From Coniella vitis (taxonomy: Eukaryota; Ascomycota; Sordariomycetes; Diaporthales; Schizoparmaceae), in assembly GCA_011317545.1 (NCBI GenBank), contig WUJK01000002.1, forward strand, positions 496,001-560,000: a stretch of 64,000 nt of DNA, given 5' to 3'. Made by a program: the position numbers and the translations under genes. This document shows, piece by piece, positions 1 to 11,410 of this stretch. The notes under the pieces are model-generated. The model saw only the letters and a program-made list of their open reading frames with translations, was not told the DNA's origin and did no database searches. Within the stretch, counting starts at the first letter, position 1, and each line of letters opens with the position of its first letter.

Positions 1-662
1 TGTGGTGGGCCATTATATTTCCTCTATGGCCATAGACCGTGTCAGAATTCCAGCTCTACCCGTGCTTGAGATGTATCAGTAGAGGTCATTGGACTACATC
101 GTCCGCATCATGTTTGACAGGCTTCACGAAAGGCAACTTTCAATTTCGGTCGTAGATTGCCAGGTCATGAAGCATGTCTGGACATCGCATGATTGTGTCG
201 GTAGAGATACGACGTAGACACTTTGCAAGAGAACGTGAAATTGAGAGCTCGTTGGGAGCAAGTCTCACGCGGGAACCGACTTTTCTCTTTGCGAAGCAGT
301 GTCAAAAACAGTGTGTGTAGAAATCGTGCGTGGAGGAAGGAAGAAGATATTCGTCCTCTGTACGGTGGGCTGCCTAAAGGCTGTCAGGGTTGGGGTCATG
401 GCGTGCAAGCCCAAGTACCTGAAACTGCCAGCCAATCAAGCGCAATGTATGTGCTTAAGTATCTTTCAGGTACTGAAGCCATTGATAGTACTATGAAAAG
501 TACTCTGCATATACTTTGGCGCGCCAAACCATGCAACAAGCAGCCGCCAACCCGCGATTACTTCGGCAGACCCAAAAAGTCTCCCCAGACGTCGAACCTC
601 ACAAGCAGATATCCGCCTGCCCTCTTTCACTTCCCCCTCCATTTAGACCCGACAGCCCCAAG
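1..662. other. Left-edge intergenic stretch
   Basis: No convincing gene is seen upstream of the uS19m start. Short open frames on both strands have no family resemblance and no splice logic. The stretch presumably holds the uS19m promoter, and perhaps the 3' end of a neighbour outside the window. Confidence 0.5.
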
Positions 663-1221
663 ATGCAGGCAACACGGGCACTGCTAGGCCGACGCTCGGT
701 GTGGAAAGGTACTAACTCCACTATTCCCAACGCCATACAAAGATTGATCGAGATATACTAACGCGACGCTTTTGACAGGGCCCAATATCGTCCCGTACGT
801 CACTGTCGCTGCCCTCCATTCACACCTGCGCGGGCGCGGCCCTCCATGAACATCCCATTCACCCGTCCTACCCTGCAACCGACGAAATAATCATCGAATG
901 TTTTCTAACCGCCTGCCTAACCTACAGACTCGCCCTCGTCCGCCCCGTCGAAGGCCAGTTCACCCCGCCCATCCGCACACAAGCCCGCGGCGCCACCATC
1001 CTACCCAGCTTTGTCGGTCTGACATTTGAGGTCTACAACGGCAAGGTGTACCACTCTGTGAATATCACTGAGGATATGGTCGGTCACAAGCTGGGAGAAT
1101 TTTCATCGTACGTGCCCAACTAAACCTCCGCCCTGGGTTTGGAAAAGAGGGAAGAAGCTTTGCTAACGCTATCTGGTTGTTGCCATGTAGAACGCGGAAA
1201 CCTTTCATCTACGACAAATAG
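663..1221 (+). CDS. RSM19: Mitochondrial small-subunit ribosomal protein uS19m
   Basis: Nuclear-encoded uS19 of the mitochondrial 28S/37S subunit, which sits in the head of the small subunit near 16S-like rRNA. I join four exons: 663-708, 779-794, 928-1107 and 1191-1221. This gives about 90 residues, matching the roughly 90-residue yeast protein. Family features visible are the N-terminal RSVWKGP segment, the basic patch TQARGATILPSF, the core YNGKVYHSVNI and the end GHKLGEFSSTRKPF. The second exon is only 16 bases, so automated annotation could miss it. Introns use donors GTACTA, GTACGT and GTACGT with acceptors CAG, CAG and TAG, and a GCTAAC branch point lies in the last one. It converges on TAF10. 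The family call is firm; the micro-exon is the least certain part of the structure. Confidence 0.9.
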
Positions 1222-1852
1222 AAATATAAAGTGCTTCAAATTGGAATACTGTGCAATCCATACACACGTGAAACTACCGAAAACGATCGTGACGACACTG
1301 GGGTGGCTTCACGGCTGCTGCTGCTTGTAGCCGAAAGGATTATTCGATGAGAGATACTTCAAGTGACAAAATGGCGGAAATTGGGATATTTGAGCTATGC
1401 CCAAAAGCAAAATGCCATGGGATGGCCTCGTTGATTATTAGAAGAAGGCTACGCCAAACAGCTGAGGCCCAGCCTACGTGGAAACGCCTTGCTCATTGAA
1501 CAGGAGCATCTGACTAGGTTCTAGGAACCTGCAACAGAAGACGTCGCTGGTCCGTTGCCCGTGTAAGACCCTGAAGAAATGGCGTGCGCCATTGTCTGTT
1601 TGTAATTATTCGCGTATACCAAAAGACCGATCCCATTCCCAACGCCTGTCTCCTTTCCCCCAAGTACGCCGTAGAAGAACGCCCAGTAGGAATCAAAACA
1701 AATTTATCCCGAAGTCGCATTGCACGGGGAAGGTTCCAAACAAAGGCCCCAAACAGGCGCAAGAAAACCTGTGCGTGGCGCATCTTGGATCCCTCTCTCC
1801 GCGAGTCGTCGTCTTGCTCCACCGCTTGCTGTTGACCCTTCGAACAGCATCA
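1222..1852. other. Convergent intergenic region between uS19m and TAF10
   Basis: This holds the 3' flanks of two converging genes. Open frames run on both strands around 1514-1835 but have no recognisable family and overlap each other in antisense, so I treat the region as non-coding. Confidence 0.5.
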
Positions 1853-2744
1853 TCACCGGTAGAACTCGCTCCTCTTCACATTAACTCCATACTCTCCCAC
1901 TGCCATCCCCAGATCCTCCATTGTAAGGACCGTTCGATTCTGGCTCCCACCCTGTCCACCACCACCATATCCGGGCCTCTGGATACCCAGAAGCTGCTGG
2001 CCCGCCGCACCACCCTGTCCACTCTTGTTTCCACCAGCAGCACCAGCCGCCATGCCCGCAGCACCAGCGCCAGCACCAGCGCCTCCTGCTTGCTGACCCG
2101 GCATGGGGATTCCCGCCGCAGCACCGAGGTTGCCCATGGGATTGTTCGCCGCGGACGAATTGGACGCGCGAATGCGGCTGTACTGGTAGGCGTCGGCGGC
2201 GATATCTGCGACAAATTTCTGTGTGGCGAGGGCGAGCAGGCGGGCAAGACGGGGGTCGGTTTGGGGTGGTGGGGGGAGACCTGCTTTGGTCATGTAATAG
2301 TTTGTTACGCCTTCGGGTATCTACACGTAGTTGATTGGGTTCATTCCTATGTTAGTCTATGGATTTGCACAAACAAACGAGAAAGAGCAGGTGAGTAAAG
2401 ACATAAAGTGACCAAAAAAAAGAAATGGCAAAACATACAATCGGCGCATAATCGTCAATCTTGGAAAGAAACTCGCGCAACGACGTGTCTTTGCGCGTCG
2501 GCAAGCGCGGGTCCACTAGCGGAGCGTAGCCTGGTTCTTCTTCGCCTGCGCCGCCTGCACCTGCACCGCCTGGACCGCTTGCGCCTGCACCTGCACCGCC
2601 TGGACCGCTTGCGCCTGCACCCGCGCCGCTGTTGCCATTACCACTGCCACTGCCGCCGATGGGCGCTTGTTCTGTGTTCTGCGTTGTCGCGTCGGTGGGA
2701 GGCTTGGCCGCTTCTTGTGAGGATGGGGGCTGTTGTGACGCCAT
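1853..2744 (-). CDS. TAF10: Transcription initiation factor TFIID/SAGA subunit TAF10
   Basis: Histone-fold subunit shared by TFIID and SAGA, acting in RNA polymerase II initiation in the nucleus. Two exons, 2744-2439 and 2320-1853, are joined in phase 0 and give 257 residues. The join yields DDYAPIIPEGVTNYY, the family signature in which the histone fold begins. Next comes LPPPPQTDPRLARLLALATQKFVADIAADAY, given here only as a region around residues 115-150, and the C-terminal block ends LTMEDLGMAVGEYGV. The N-terminal ~80 residues are disordered and Gly/Ala-rich with a direct tandem duplication (see 2545-2620). The Gly/Ala-rich insert between the two conserved histone-fold halves is also low complexity. 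The intron donor is GTATGT and the acceptor GTGTAG. MRE11 lies upstream in the same orientation, 472 bases away. Confidence 0.93.
2545..2620. repeat. 30-base tandem duplication inside TAF10
   Basis: A 30-base unit (beginning ctgcacctgcaccgcctgga on the plus strand) is repeated back to back. On the coding strand it encodes two copies of the decapeptide-like unit SGPGGAGAGA in the disordered N-terminus. The copies are essentially identical, which suggests a recent slippage expansion. Confidence 0.8.
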
Positions 2745-3216
2745 CTTTGTGGTGTCTGTGGTTGATGGTCTCTTGCCCGGAATGGATGAAGGTGGAAGGA
2801 ATATGGTTGGGAGCTTCGGTGATGTGGTGAGCCGTAACGGGTCGGCAATTCAGTGACGGAGAGGTGGAGCCGCGGGCAGGGCCGATGGTCCGGGTTAGGG
2901 TTGAGGAAGAGGTATTCTGTAGATGCAGCCACGGCAAGGGCTGGCATGCGTTCAAAGTTCGGGCAATTCTACGCATTCACAGAGTAGATCCTTTGAATAT
3001 ATGAGAATAGTATGGTATGGTATTGTTGTACCGGGGAGAGTCTCGAATCATTCAAGCTATCTGGACATATGGGCACAATGCATAAAGCCAACCAATCTGT
3101 CACAGCCCCTCCTCCAGATTCCACAGCTAGCCACTTTCACATGCTAACAATCCTCGAGAAATCCCTCCATCTGCAGCTGCTTTCTTCAGTCCATACTCTT
3201 ACGCAACCATGGAATT
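2745..3216. other. Intergenic region between TAF10 and MRE11
   Basis: Holds the TAF10 promoter and the MRE11 3' flank. Overlapping open frames around 2516-2976 are shadows of the TAF10 exon or have no family resemblance. Nothing else is seen. Confidence 0.5.
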
Positions 3217-5739
3217 TCATCGCCTTCTGGCTTTTGAAGGCGCAACTGGCTCAAAGGCCTCATCATCGTCATCGTCAATCTCATCGTCACTGATCGTTGT
3301 GTTAACTTGACTCTGGTTGACACGGGAACTAGGCCTCTGCGACTGCGAGAAATTGAGCGTAGTCTGCGTGGTCCTGGTCTTGGCTTTGGACGCTGCTGGT
3401 GGTACTGCTGCCGCCCTGCTTCGTCGCGAAGTCGTTGCACGCGTTGTTGTGGTCTTTGCCGCTCGGGTTCCGCGTTTCGGAGCTGGAGCTGGAGCTGGAG
3501 GATCCTCTTCCTCATCACCCTCAACAAAAGCATCCACAGACATTGAATCGTCGGGTGCTTCTTCCTCTTCCTCTTCTTCATCGCTATCCACAACGAAGCC
3601 TGACTTCGTCTTGGGCTTGGCCCGAGTTGCCGGCCCTTTCTTGGGGGCAGGTGTCTTCTTCGCGGCTCCTCCGCGGCCGCTTTTGGGCGCAGCGTCACCT
3701 CTCTTGGGTGCAGGTCTCGGAGGAGATTCGGCAACAACATCTTCCTCCGAGCCGTCGCCCACAAACAGGCCGTCATCATCGTCCATGTCAATGTCCTCGT
3801 CCCCAGCGTTGCGCCGAGTTGTGGCCCTGGAGGTGGCGGCGCCTGCTGGTTTGATGGCCTCCCATCTGTCTGGGTTGTCAGGATCATCCCAAGGCCCTTC
3901 AATATCCGAGTCGTATTCTTCTGGGCGAGGCTTGAGTTTCCTCTTTTGGACCCATTTTCCGCCGGTTGTTTCTGCCCATCTTTTCTGAAGCGCGTCTCTG
4001 CATTGCTCGACTATTGCCTCGTAATCTTTGTTCAGCTTCGTATCGTCGATTCGGAGCAGGTAATCGAGCGACTTTTGTAGTGTTTCGGAAACAAAATCAT
4101 CGAGAGCTTCTTTGCTGCCCTTGTCAATGTATTCGAGCACGGCATCCTCAAAATGATTCTGCGGGAGGACTTTAAGGGAGCTGTTCTGGAGAAACTCGCG
4201 AACAATCAGGTCAATGCCGAGAATGTTTTCGTTTTCGAGAGCGTCCTGGACTGTTTCCGGGAGCTTCGCTTTTTTTTCTTGTCCTGACTTCCTTTAGCCA
4301 CTTCCATACCCTGTCATGATGGGACGACGACAGGTGTGACTCACTCGGGGGCGCCTTCTTGCGGTAGAAGGAGATCACGTCATTGACATTTGCAAGCTTG
4401 CCCACGAAGCGATTCGAAAAGCGCTGCGGATTCTCAATGTCAAAGCTGCCACCCTCCTCGGCACCATATTCGACCTTGAGGCGGATCAAGGGGAGAGGAC
4501 GCTCTTCTTCGGGGATACTGTCAGGGTCGTCTTGCATGGCGAGCCAGTCGGCATTCGCATCTCTGATCATCCCATGAACTATCTCGATGAGCTTCTCGGT
4601 GACAGGCGCACGATTATCTTTTTTGAATTGTAGCTTTTTGAAAGCTGGGTCTTTTCTAAGTGATAGCTCCTTATGGGCGAATGGCCGGACCGTCTTGAGG
4701 GGTATCGCCTCGGACTTGAATGAGTCGCCCGTGACCTTGACAATGGCAACGTGTTTAGTCTGGGCTTCGCCGGGTATGAGAGACGTAGCAATGGAAGATC
4801 CAGGTTGCATAACAAAGAAATTGGTCTCGGGATTTTGCGTCGGTTCAATCTTGCAGTCATGCTCATGACCCCAAACGACAAGGTTCATCCAGTGGGGAAG
4901 AACACCTTCTGGGAGGAAACCTGTCATGGAGTGGGCGACGTGATTTTGATGTACAGTCAGGAGGTTGAAGAAGTCACCAGTTTCTTCGGGTGGCTTATAA
5001 AACGTGACCTTTTTGTCGCGGAATGTGCGAAACAAGCGCTCGTCTCGAACATTGCTGATGCCATATAGGGCCAACTTTGTGTCGCCTTTTTGAAGCATGA
5101 CTGGCTTGACGTGGATGTTGTCGGCTTCTGGCACACGGCCAAAGTAGTTGATCAGACCAGCTACCTGTAGCAGATCCAGGGAGCAGTAGTGGCCATCTCC
5201 GCTGGGGTCGTCATGGTTTCCATGGATGGAGAAGACTGGAAGGGATACATTGATATCCGGATCTTCGTAGTTGACATGGGTGAAAGCTCCTTCGAAGACC
5301 TCGTTGGCGTCGCTGAGAAATTCCAACTGACACGGTCTGTCGCCCAGGCAGTGCTTTCGTAGCGACCGCATGACTTGATACATGGACTTGCGGGAGGGTC
5401 TGTTGTCGTGGAATAGATCTCCTCCCAACAGCACCATGTCAACCTGATGAGGGCGTCAGAGAACGGGTTTGGCACCCTTGAGCATTGTGAGTGTGTTCGA
5501 GAGGCTCACCTCATGCTTAACAGCAATTTGGAGGATCTCGTCGAAGGTCTTCCAGCTGTCATCCTTGCGTATGGGGTCTCGCTCCTCGTACCCAATATGG
5601 TTGTCGGTGGCTATCAGAATACTAATTGTATTGGCATCATCTCGCCGGCCTGAACTCGATGGCGGTCAGTACTGGAACACGACGCAAATCGTGGTCACTG
5701 GCAATCTGCAAACGGACCTGAAGCCGAGGCGGAAGGCAT
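3217..5739 (-). CDS. MRE11: DNA double-strand-break repair nuclease Mre11
   Basis: Nuclease subunit of the Mre11-Rad50-Nbs1 (Xrs2) complex, which senses and trims DNA ends and supports telomere maintenance and meiosis. Four exons, 5739-5718, 5649-5510, 5443-4345 and 4283-3217, give 775 residues in an unbroken frame. All phosphoesterase motifs are present: ATDNHIGYEERDPIRKDDSW near the N-terminus, GGDLFHDNRPSRKS, GNHDDPSG, VHQNH and WGHEHDC. These supply the two-metal Asp/His ligands. The last join restores the conserved segment DLIVREFLQNSSLKVLPQN; without the 4284-4344 intron the frame stops early. The C-terminal ~250 residues are acidic/basic low complexity with a QTTLNF element. The first intron has an unusual GTCCGT donor but a good TACTGAC branch point. 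It is head to head with APC10. Confidence 0.95.
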
Positions 5740-6157
5740 GTTGTGTAGCTTGTTGTTCTTTTGGCACCCCGCAGATAGAGTAGAATAAACCAAATCATCT
5801 ACGAGGTTCACAAAGAAGGATTATATGTGCAGATTCGAGACAAAACTCATGCACCTCGCCATGGCACTCTCCCAAGATCAGAGTGGCACGCGTCAGAAAG
5901 GGTGTGGGGCTTCCAGGCAGTCGCGTCATGGCAGCCACTGAAACTTCACGAAGTCACATGCTTGTGACAATAACTGATGTGACTAAGCAGCCAGCACATG
6001 GACCCATGCTTCCCAGCCTGCCCTTGCCAGCCCCACCTGCCAAAGACAAATGTGGCGCAGCAACCTCCCAATCCCACTTGGTGCCCATCTCCACACCTGT
6101 ACCAGCTGTAAACAATTCAGCACTGCTGCGCCACATCTTGCGCCACACCAGCCCAGG
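5740..6157. promoter_or_regulatory. Divergent promoter region shared by MRE11 and APC10
   Basis: 418 bases separate the two start codons, which point away from each other, so both core promoters and 5' leaders must lie here. An in-frame ATG for the plus-strand gene also occurs at 6050. I see no certain factor-binding site. Confidence 0.6.
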
Positions 6158-7740
6158 ATGCCTTCCTCTTCTGATGGTGACATTGACAGCGAGTCCGGAG
6201 GCTCGACCGAAGACTCGACCGCAGTCGAAGTCGAAGATCCGTGGATCGGCAATTGCCCGACCATCCTCCCCCGGATTCTCGCCTTTGGCGCGTCTATCCG
6301 ACCCAGCCACGAGCGGCGCCAGCCCGTCTTCCCCATCGCGCTCAGCTACGAGGCCGAGCATACGCGTGGCTTGCTGGAACCGTCCCGACGTGCCGCTTTA
6401 CTCGAATCCGACTTCGACCGTGACTGGTTCCTCAATGTGGAGGGCGAGGCAGAGCGCGTTCCGACCCCTTCCAACGAGTTTTGTAAGATTCTATCCCTTC
6501 ATGCGTGAGATTTGGAGGTTCACAGTGCTGACATGCATTTACAGACCGTCGTTGCGCTGAAATTGAAGCAGAGGAGGAGCTGCTCGACTCGGACGGTTCT
6601 GAGATTATTCTCACTCCCAGCGGGTCGCGTGCTTGCAGTGCGTATATAGATCCACCACTACCCTGCCAATTGCGCGCCCCTTCTCCCCTTCTACGATTTT
6701 CCATGTCGTTTGTCTGCATACAAGCATCGCCCCTCAAAGTCCAGAGCCATCCGGTCCACCATACTCACAGACTGCGTAGGCATTCGAACCATCACCAGCA
6801 TGGACGACCTCCGCTTCACTGGTCTCGCAGACGAGCGCGCCGAAAACGATGTTGGCACCGACCAGGATGAGGAGATGATGGACAGCGAGGGCGGGGGCGA
6901 CAGCCACTTTGGTGAGAGCGACCTGGCCGCCGAGGACGAAGACGACCTGGGCAACGACGACGAGTCCCAGCCGCCCTTCAACGCCATTGCCCTGGGTCTC
7001 AAGGAGATTGGCGGCCTTGCTCATTTCCGCGTCAGCTCGTACAAGCCTGGCAATGGTGTCGAGGAGCTCATCAGCGATGACACTGATCGATACTGGCAGT
7101 ATGTTTTTACAGTCTATTCACTCGTCCTGGTCGGTCTTGATCATCTGTGCTAACATGCTCCAGATCCGACGGCATCCAGCCCCACCGCCTGACCATGACC
7201 TTTGTCAAGTGCGTCGAGATCCGCGCCTTGCGCTTCCACGTCGACTACCACCAAGATGAGTCCTACACGCCCACACGCATCATGTGGTACGCCGGCACCT
7301 CAGAACACGATCTGCTGCATTTTGCCACCTCCAACCTCGTCAACCCAGAAGGTTGGACCGACGTGCCGATCACGGGCGCCGGTGGCGGCGAAGACGGCAA
7401 CTCGCTCATGGCCTGGGTCGTGCAGATGCAAATCACCGAGAACCACCAAAACGGCAAGGACACGCACATTCGCGGCGTCAAGGTCTACGGTTTTGACGAT
7501 CAGCTGCGCGCCGCAGGACCCACTGGCTTGCGCGACGAAGTGGCTGCTGGTGCTGCATCCCCGTTGGCTGGCGGCGGCCACCCCGAATTCCACGTCGACG
7601 AGACCAAGACAGGCGAGGAAAACGAGGAGGCCTTCAAGGTGTTTGTGCGTGACATCGAGTCGGCTCGCGAATTCCACCCTGGTGACCCTTCGGGCACTGC
7701 TTCGTCGCTCGACTTTATGGAAGATCTGCAGTTACGTTGA
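6158..7740 (+). CDS. APC10: Anaphase-promoting complex subunit 10 (Apc10/Doc1) with long N-terminal extension
   Basis: Processivity subunit of the APC/C ubiquitin ligase that helps bind D-box substrates. Four exons, 6158-6482, 6545-6637, 6780-7098 and 7164-7740, give 437 residues. The DOC domain spans about residues 212-390 and contains SSYKPGNGVEELISDD, the hallmark YWQSDGIQPH (created exactly by the last splice) and the strand MWYAGTSEHDL. The N-terminal ~200 residues are acidic and mostly disordered, much longer than in yeast or human Apc10. The intron before residue 140 could use the TAG at 6778-6779 (chosen) or the CAG ending at 6770; both keep frame. An alternative is that translation starts at the ATG at residue 147 (MDDLRF) and the upstream exons belong to the leader or to another product. 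An upstream in-frame ATG exists at 6050. The DOC call is firm; the extension is moderate. Confidence 0.88.
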
Positions 7741-8181
7741 GAGTCGTCATCTGGGGGTTCATGCCTTGGCTTTCTTTTTCTAACAGAGGCGTTTTCTGGT
7801 TGGGACAGTTTGGGAACGGCTTGGTCATGGATGATACCCAATCGGAACTTGCGCTACTGCGGTTCCACGGCGTTTATTAGGAGGTATTTCTGCCACAATG
7901 GATCAAGCATGCTTTTCCCCGTTGGGTCGTTGCAATCGATACCAGACATCTGAGCAAAAGCCAGGCCTCGCCAAGCGAAATCTGCAATTTCAGATGCAAA
8001 CAGTGCCTCTATATCTGTCGTTTCCCTTATTATGCATGTTTTCGTGTTAGTCTCTGCTGACGTGGTTGTAGTTATCTATATTCCTCATCCAGATCGCCGC
8101 TTATACGCGCCCTCTTAGCAATCCACCGTAATCGGGAAGCATTCTACGCCCTTGGCTTGCTACTTCTGCCCTTCACGACCT
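7741..8181. other. Convergent intergenic region between APC10 and the WSC gene
   Basis: This holds the 3' flanks of two converging genes. No coding signal is seen. Confidence 0.5.
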
Positions 8182-9781
8182 TCAAACAAAACTATACATC
8201 GTCTCTACTCCGCTCTCCTGACTTCGTTTCTCCCTCAATACCCTCGACCGTCTTCCGCCTCCTTCTCCTCCTCCTCCTCCTCCATCACCTCTCGCAGCGC
8301 CGACGGGAGAGGAAGCACCCAGCGACAAATCATTAGCCCACCCCGAGATCTTTTCCGAGAGACTGCCACTCTCACTACTTCCAATACTACTATCCTCGCC
8401 GATACTACTACCACCACCACCACCACAGCCACCACCAAGACTCGTAGCACTCATCATCAACTGCGTATCTCGATTCGCCCATGGAGCTCCACTCTCACTA
8501 TTTCCCCAAGTTGTGATGCTCGCGTTGTCGTCATCGCTACTGTTGCTGTTGCTGTTGTTGTTGTTACGTGTATCGAACGGAGACTTCTTTCCACTGTGCC
8601 CAGCTTTGTGGTTTCGCCATGCGCGTCTAAGAGCGTAGAACATGGATGCCAGCCATGCCAGGGTAAGGATTGTTCCGCCTGCTGCGATGCCGATTGTGGC
8701 GTCCTTGCTGAGGGGGCGGGTGAGCTGGCTCGGGCTGGAGGTTGGTGGTATGGTACTGGCGCCAGCGGGCGTTGATGGGACGGACGATGCGCTTGAGGTT
8801 GAAGGTGAGCTTGTATGCTTTGCGTGGATCGACGTCGACGAATGGGTCTGTGGAGTGGAAGTTGAGGTTGATGTGTAGGCTGGAGTGGAGGTCAAGGTCA
8901 AGGCTGACGACGCAGTGCTCAGCCTGCTTGTTTCGGCAGTACGACTACTCGACGGACGTTCCAGGCTCACCGCCACGGGTGGAGACAAGTACACCATCAC
9001 CGTAGCCGTAGCGATTTCCACCGTCGTAGAGGTTTCTGCCTCCGTCACAAAGACACTCAGGATCTGTGGTGTCCTTGATACCGATGATACCGAAGACAAC
9101 GACGAAGACGACGACGATGATGATGATGATGATGATGATGATGGCGACAACAGCGGCGGTAGCTGCAGAGACGCCGCCGTCGAGGTCCACGAACAAGCCG
9201 AGTCCGGCGTGTTGTCGGCCACGGCCGGATCCGACAAAGCCTGCGCGTAGATGTGCACCGCAGAGGACCCGCCGCAAAAGAGAGACGCGGCGCCGTTGCA
9301 TGGCGTGTGGCAGTCGCTGTCGTGGGTTTTGTGGAGGTGCGCGCAGCTGTCGAATTGGGCGCCGAGGTAGCCTGTATGTGGGGGGTTTTTTGGAATGGGG
9401 GTTTGTGTCAGTGTGCTGGTCTTGATAAGGGGTGTTCATATCCTGTTTGTCTATATTTTGCGCACGCAAAGAGACAGATATGGCTAGACATCTCTTGATG
9501 AGGAGGCCAACAGATGTTTGGCTTGACTGAACAGGAAGAGGGAAAAAGGAAAGAAAACAAAGAAACGAACAAGTTTCGCCGTGTCCAAGAGCAAAGAAGG
9601 AAAGTCCACGCTCCAGCCCGGATTGATAACAAAAATGTCCAGTCATGTTATCCAAGCGAAAGCGCGCTTCGTTCCGAAACAAGGTCTTGCCCGAGTGCTT
9701 GGAGTAGGTCCAGCACCCGAGGTCAGTCGTGTTGCTCGGCACGCTGTCACCTGGAAGGTCAGGAGAACTGACTGCGGCGGC
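8182..9781 (-). CDS. WSC-domain single-pass membrane protein (5' end unresolved)
   Basis: Probable cell-surface protein of the Wsc/Slg1-like kind, which in fungi includes cell-wall stress sensors. I support two exons: one ending at 9571, and 9371-8182. The 9372-9570 intron joins them as GHGETC-YLGAQF, rebuilding a WSC domain: DLGCWTYSKHSGK, RLDNMTGHFC, SFFALGHGETC, DCHTPCNGAASLFCGGSS. Two of the usual eight cysteines appear replaced (the position after HFC, and CYL instead of CYC). A Ser/Thr-rich stalk follows, including a 14-Ser run, then a membrane helix (IGIAAGGTILTLAWLASMFY) and an ~150-residue Ser/Gly-rich cytoplasmic tail starting with basic ALRRAWRNHK. The open frame extends back to about 9781, after a TAG acceptor. 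The exon carrying the signal peptide and start codon lies upstream and I could not identify it. At least 466 residues. Confidence 0.75.
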
Positions 9782-11010
9782 CTAGTGACTGGAGATGTGT
9801 GTCAATCAATGCCCGTAGGATTAGCTGAAGGAAGGGATGGCTGATTTGGACGCGCTTGGGATATGGTCAAACTGTACTGACGGATTGCAGTCGAGATGAG
9901 ATGGCTTGAAGCAGTCGCTACAACATCTGATGGCCTTCAATGAGGCAACTCTCTAGCAGGTACTGTTGCCGAGGATCAAGAGGTTTTGTAGTAGCGGTGA
10001 GAACCAGGAGGTCGAATAAGAAATATCTTTGCGCTTTTTCTTTTTTTTTGGGGGGTAAAATCGGGAAAGGTTTATATGTTGGCGAGAGAAGCATCAAGTC
10101 AACCTGGCTGGCTCTTGTGAGAATCTATTTCCACCGAGTCACCGACACAGCTTGCTACGCCAAAGACGAAAACCATCTCTCTAGAGATTTGACCTGCCAG
10201 AAAGAAGTAGAATCATGGCCGTTGGAGCAGAACGATAAATGAAAGACTGGCGGGATGCCGTCAGTTCCGATAGTGGCTGCTGGAGATCCAGACGCCAGTC
10301 ACTTTCCGCCTGGTCTAGCCATCGATTTGACAGTTTAAACAGAAAATGTGTTGAAGACCGTGCAGAATCACTTAGACCGTTAAACAGTTTGTTAGTGAAC
10401 ATGATATAGGATGTATACGACATTGGTACTAGAAAATATGCTTCAGCTAGCTCAGCGTCCTGGTTCACCAAAGCTCAATCATCGTTAAAAAACGACTCAA
10501 TCATGTGTCGATAGGAATGTTTATAAGGCATTGACATCAATATACACCACATATCAAGATACAATTAGCTCAAGTCCTTAATCTACAAATTCTTGCTTTA
10601 TATCACAACCTCAATACAGAAAATAGGCGAACCTCAGTCCAACCAGGTCCACGTCGTCGACTTTGGCATGGCAAGCCACACCGCGGAACCCCGAGACGAA
10701 GCACCACATCACATCTATACTTAGAACCCACCATCGAAATTTGTTTCTCGATGTCTAAAGCCACTGTGCAGCCTTACAAGTAACGCTCGGGCTACAAATT
10801 CCTCACAAGAACGTGTTTAAACGGCGCATTTTCTCTTGAAAAAGATGAACAGAACATAAGTACAGTACCGTCCATTCCGATTTGTGTATTTCATACTATT
10901 ATATGGACTCCCACCATTTGATGCCCACAGCGAGACGACCTTCCTGGCCCCTCTCCCGCAAAGTAATCCATTCATTAGAGAAAAAGAAAGAAAAATGTCT
11001 TTGCAAGACC
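9782..11010. other. Intergenic region upstream of the WSC gene
   Basis: The first exon of the WSC gene (start codon and signal peptide) should be here, but no candidate ATG gives a clean signal sequence plus a good donor. Otherwise the region looks non-coding and AT-rich near 10500-10900. Confidence 0.4.
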
Positions 11011-11410
11011 CTAAGCCGCGCCACCGAGGAGAGCCGCCAAACCGCCACCAGCACCACCAGCTATGCCCAGTTAGCCTCTCTCTTTACTTTTAGATGTTTC
11101 TCGTCTTGTATTTTCAAAAAGAAAGACGAAATACTAATTTGTTTCATTGTAAACGTACCTCCAGTAGCAGAAGCAGCATCCGCGCCAGTAGCATCACCGC
11201 CGCCACCGCCCAAAAGAGCCGCAAGGCCGCCACCGCCACCGCCGGTTTTACCCTGGTGGTGAGGAGCTGCGGATACAGCGGTTATGGCAACCAGGCTCTG
11301 CAGACGTGAGAGAAATGGTTTAATTAGTCTTGTGTAGATTCTTATACTGAAAAAGGGGTGGAAGGGATGAGTTGAGAACTTACGAAGAGGAAGGACTTGA
11401 GGCAAACCAT
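11011..11410 (-). CDS. Small secreted glycine-rich protein with duplicated GGGLAALLGG motif
   Basis: Three exons, 11410-11384, 11297-11159 and 11060-11011, encode 71 residues. Residues 1-19 form a signal peptide (MVCLKSFLFSLVAITAVSA, A-x-A cleavage site), followed by APHHQGKTG. The mature ~52 residues are mostly Gly and Ala with no cysteine. The motif GGGLAALLGG occurs twice (residues 31-40 and 60-69), once in exon 2 and once in exon 3. Splice signals are strong: GTAAGT/GCAG, then GTACGT/ATAG with a GGCTAAC branch point. The consistent phase across two introns supports a real gene despite its small size. I do not recognise a family. It could be a cell-wall, effector-like or structural peptide, but no function can be assigned. 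Confidence 0.7.

Noticed and set aside
1592..2398. 268-codon plus-strand open frame
   Set aside because: Antisense to TAF10 and dependent on a non-ATG start; TAF10 explains the region fully.
3317..3988. 223-codon plus-strand open frame, Ser/Ala-rich
   Set aside because: Antisense to the low-complexity C-terminus of MRE11.
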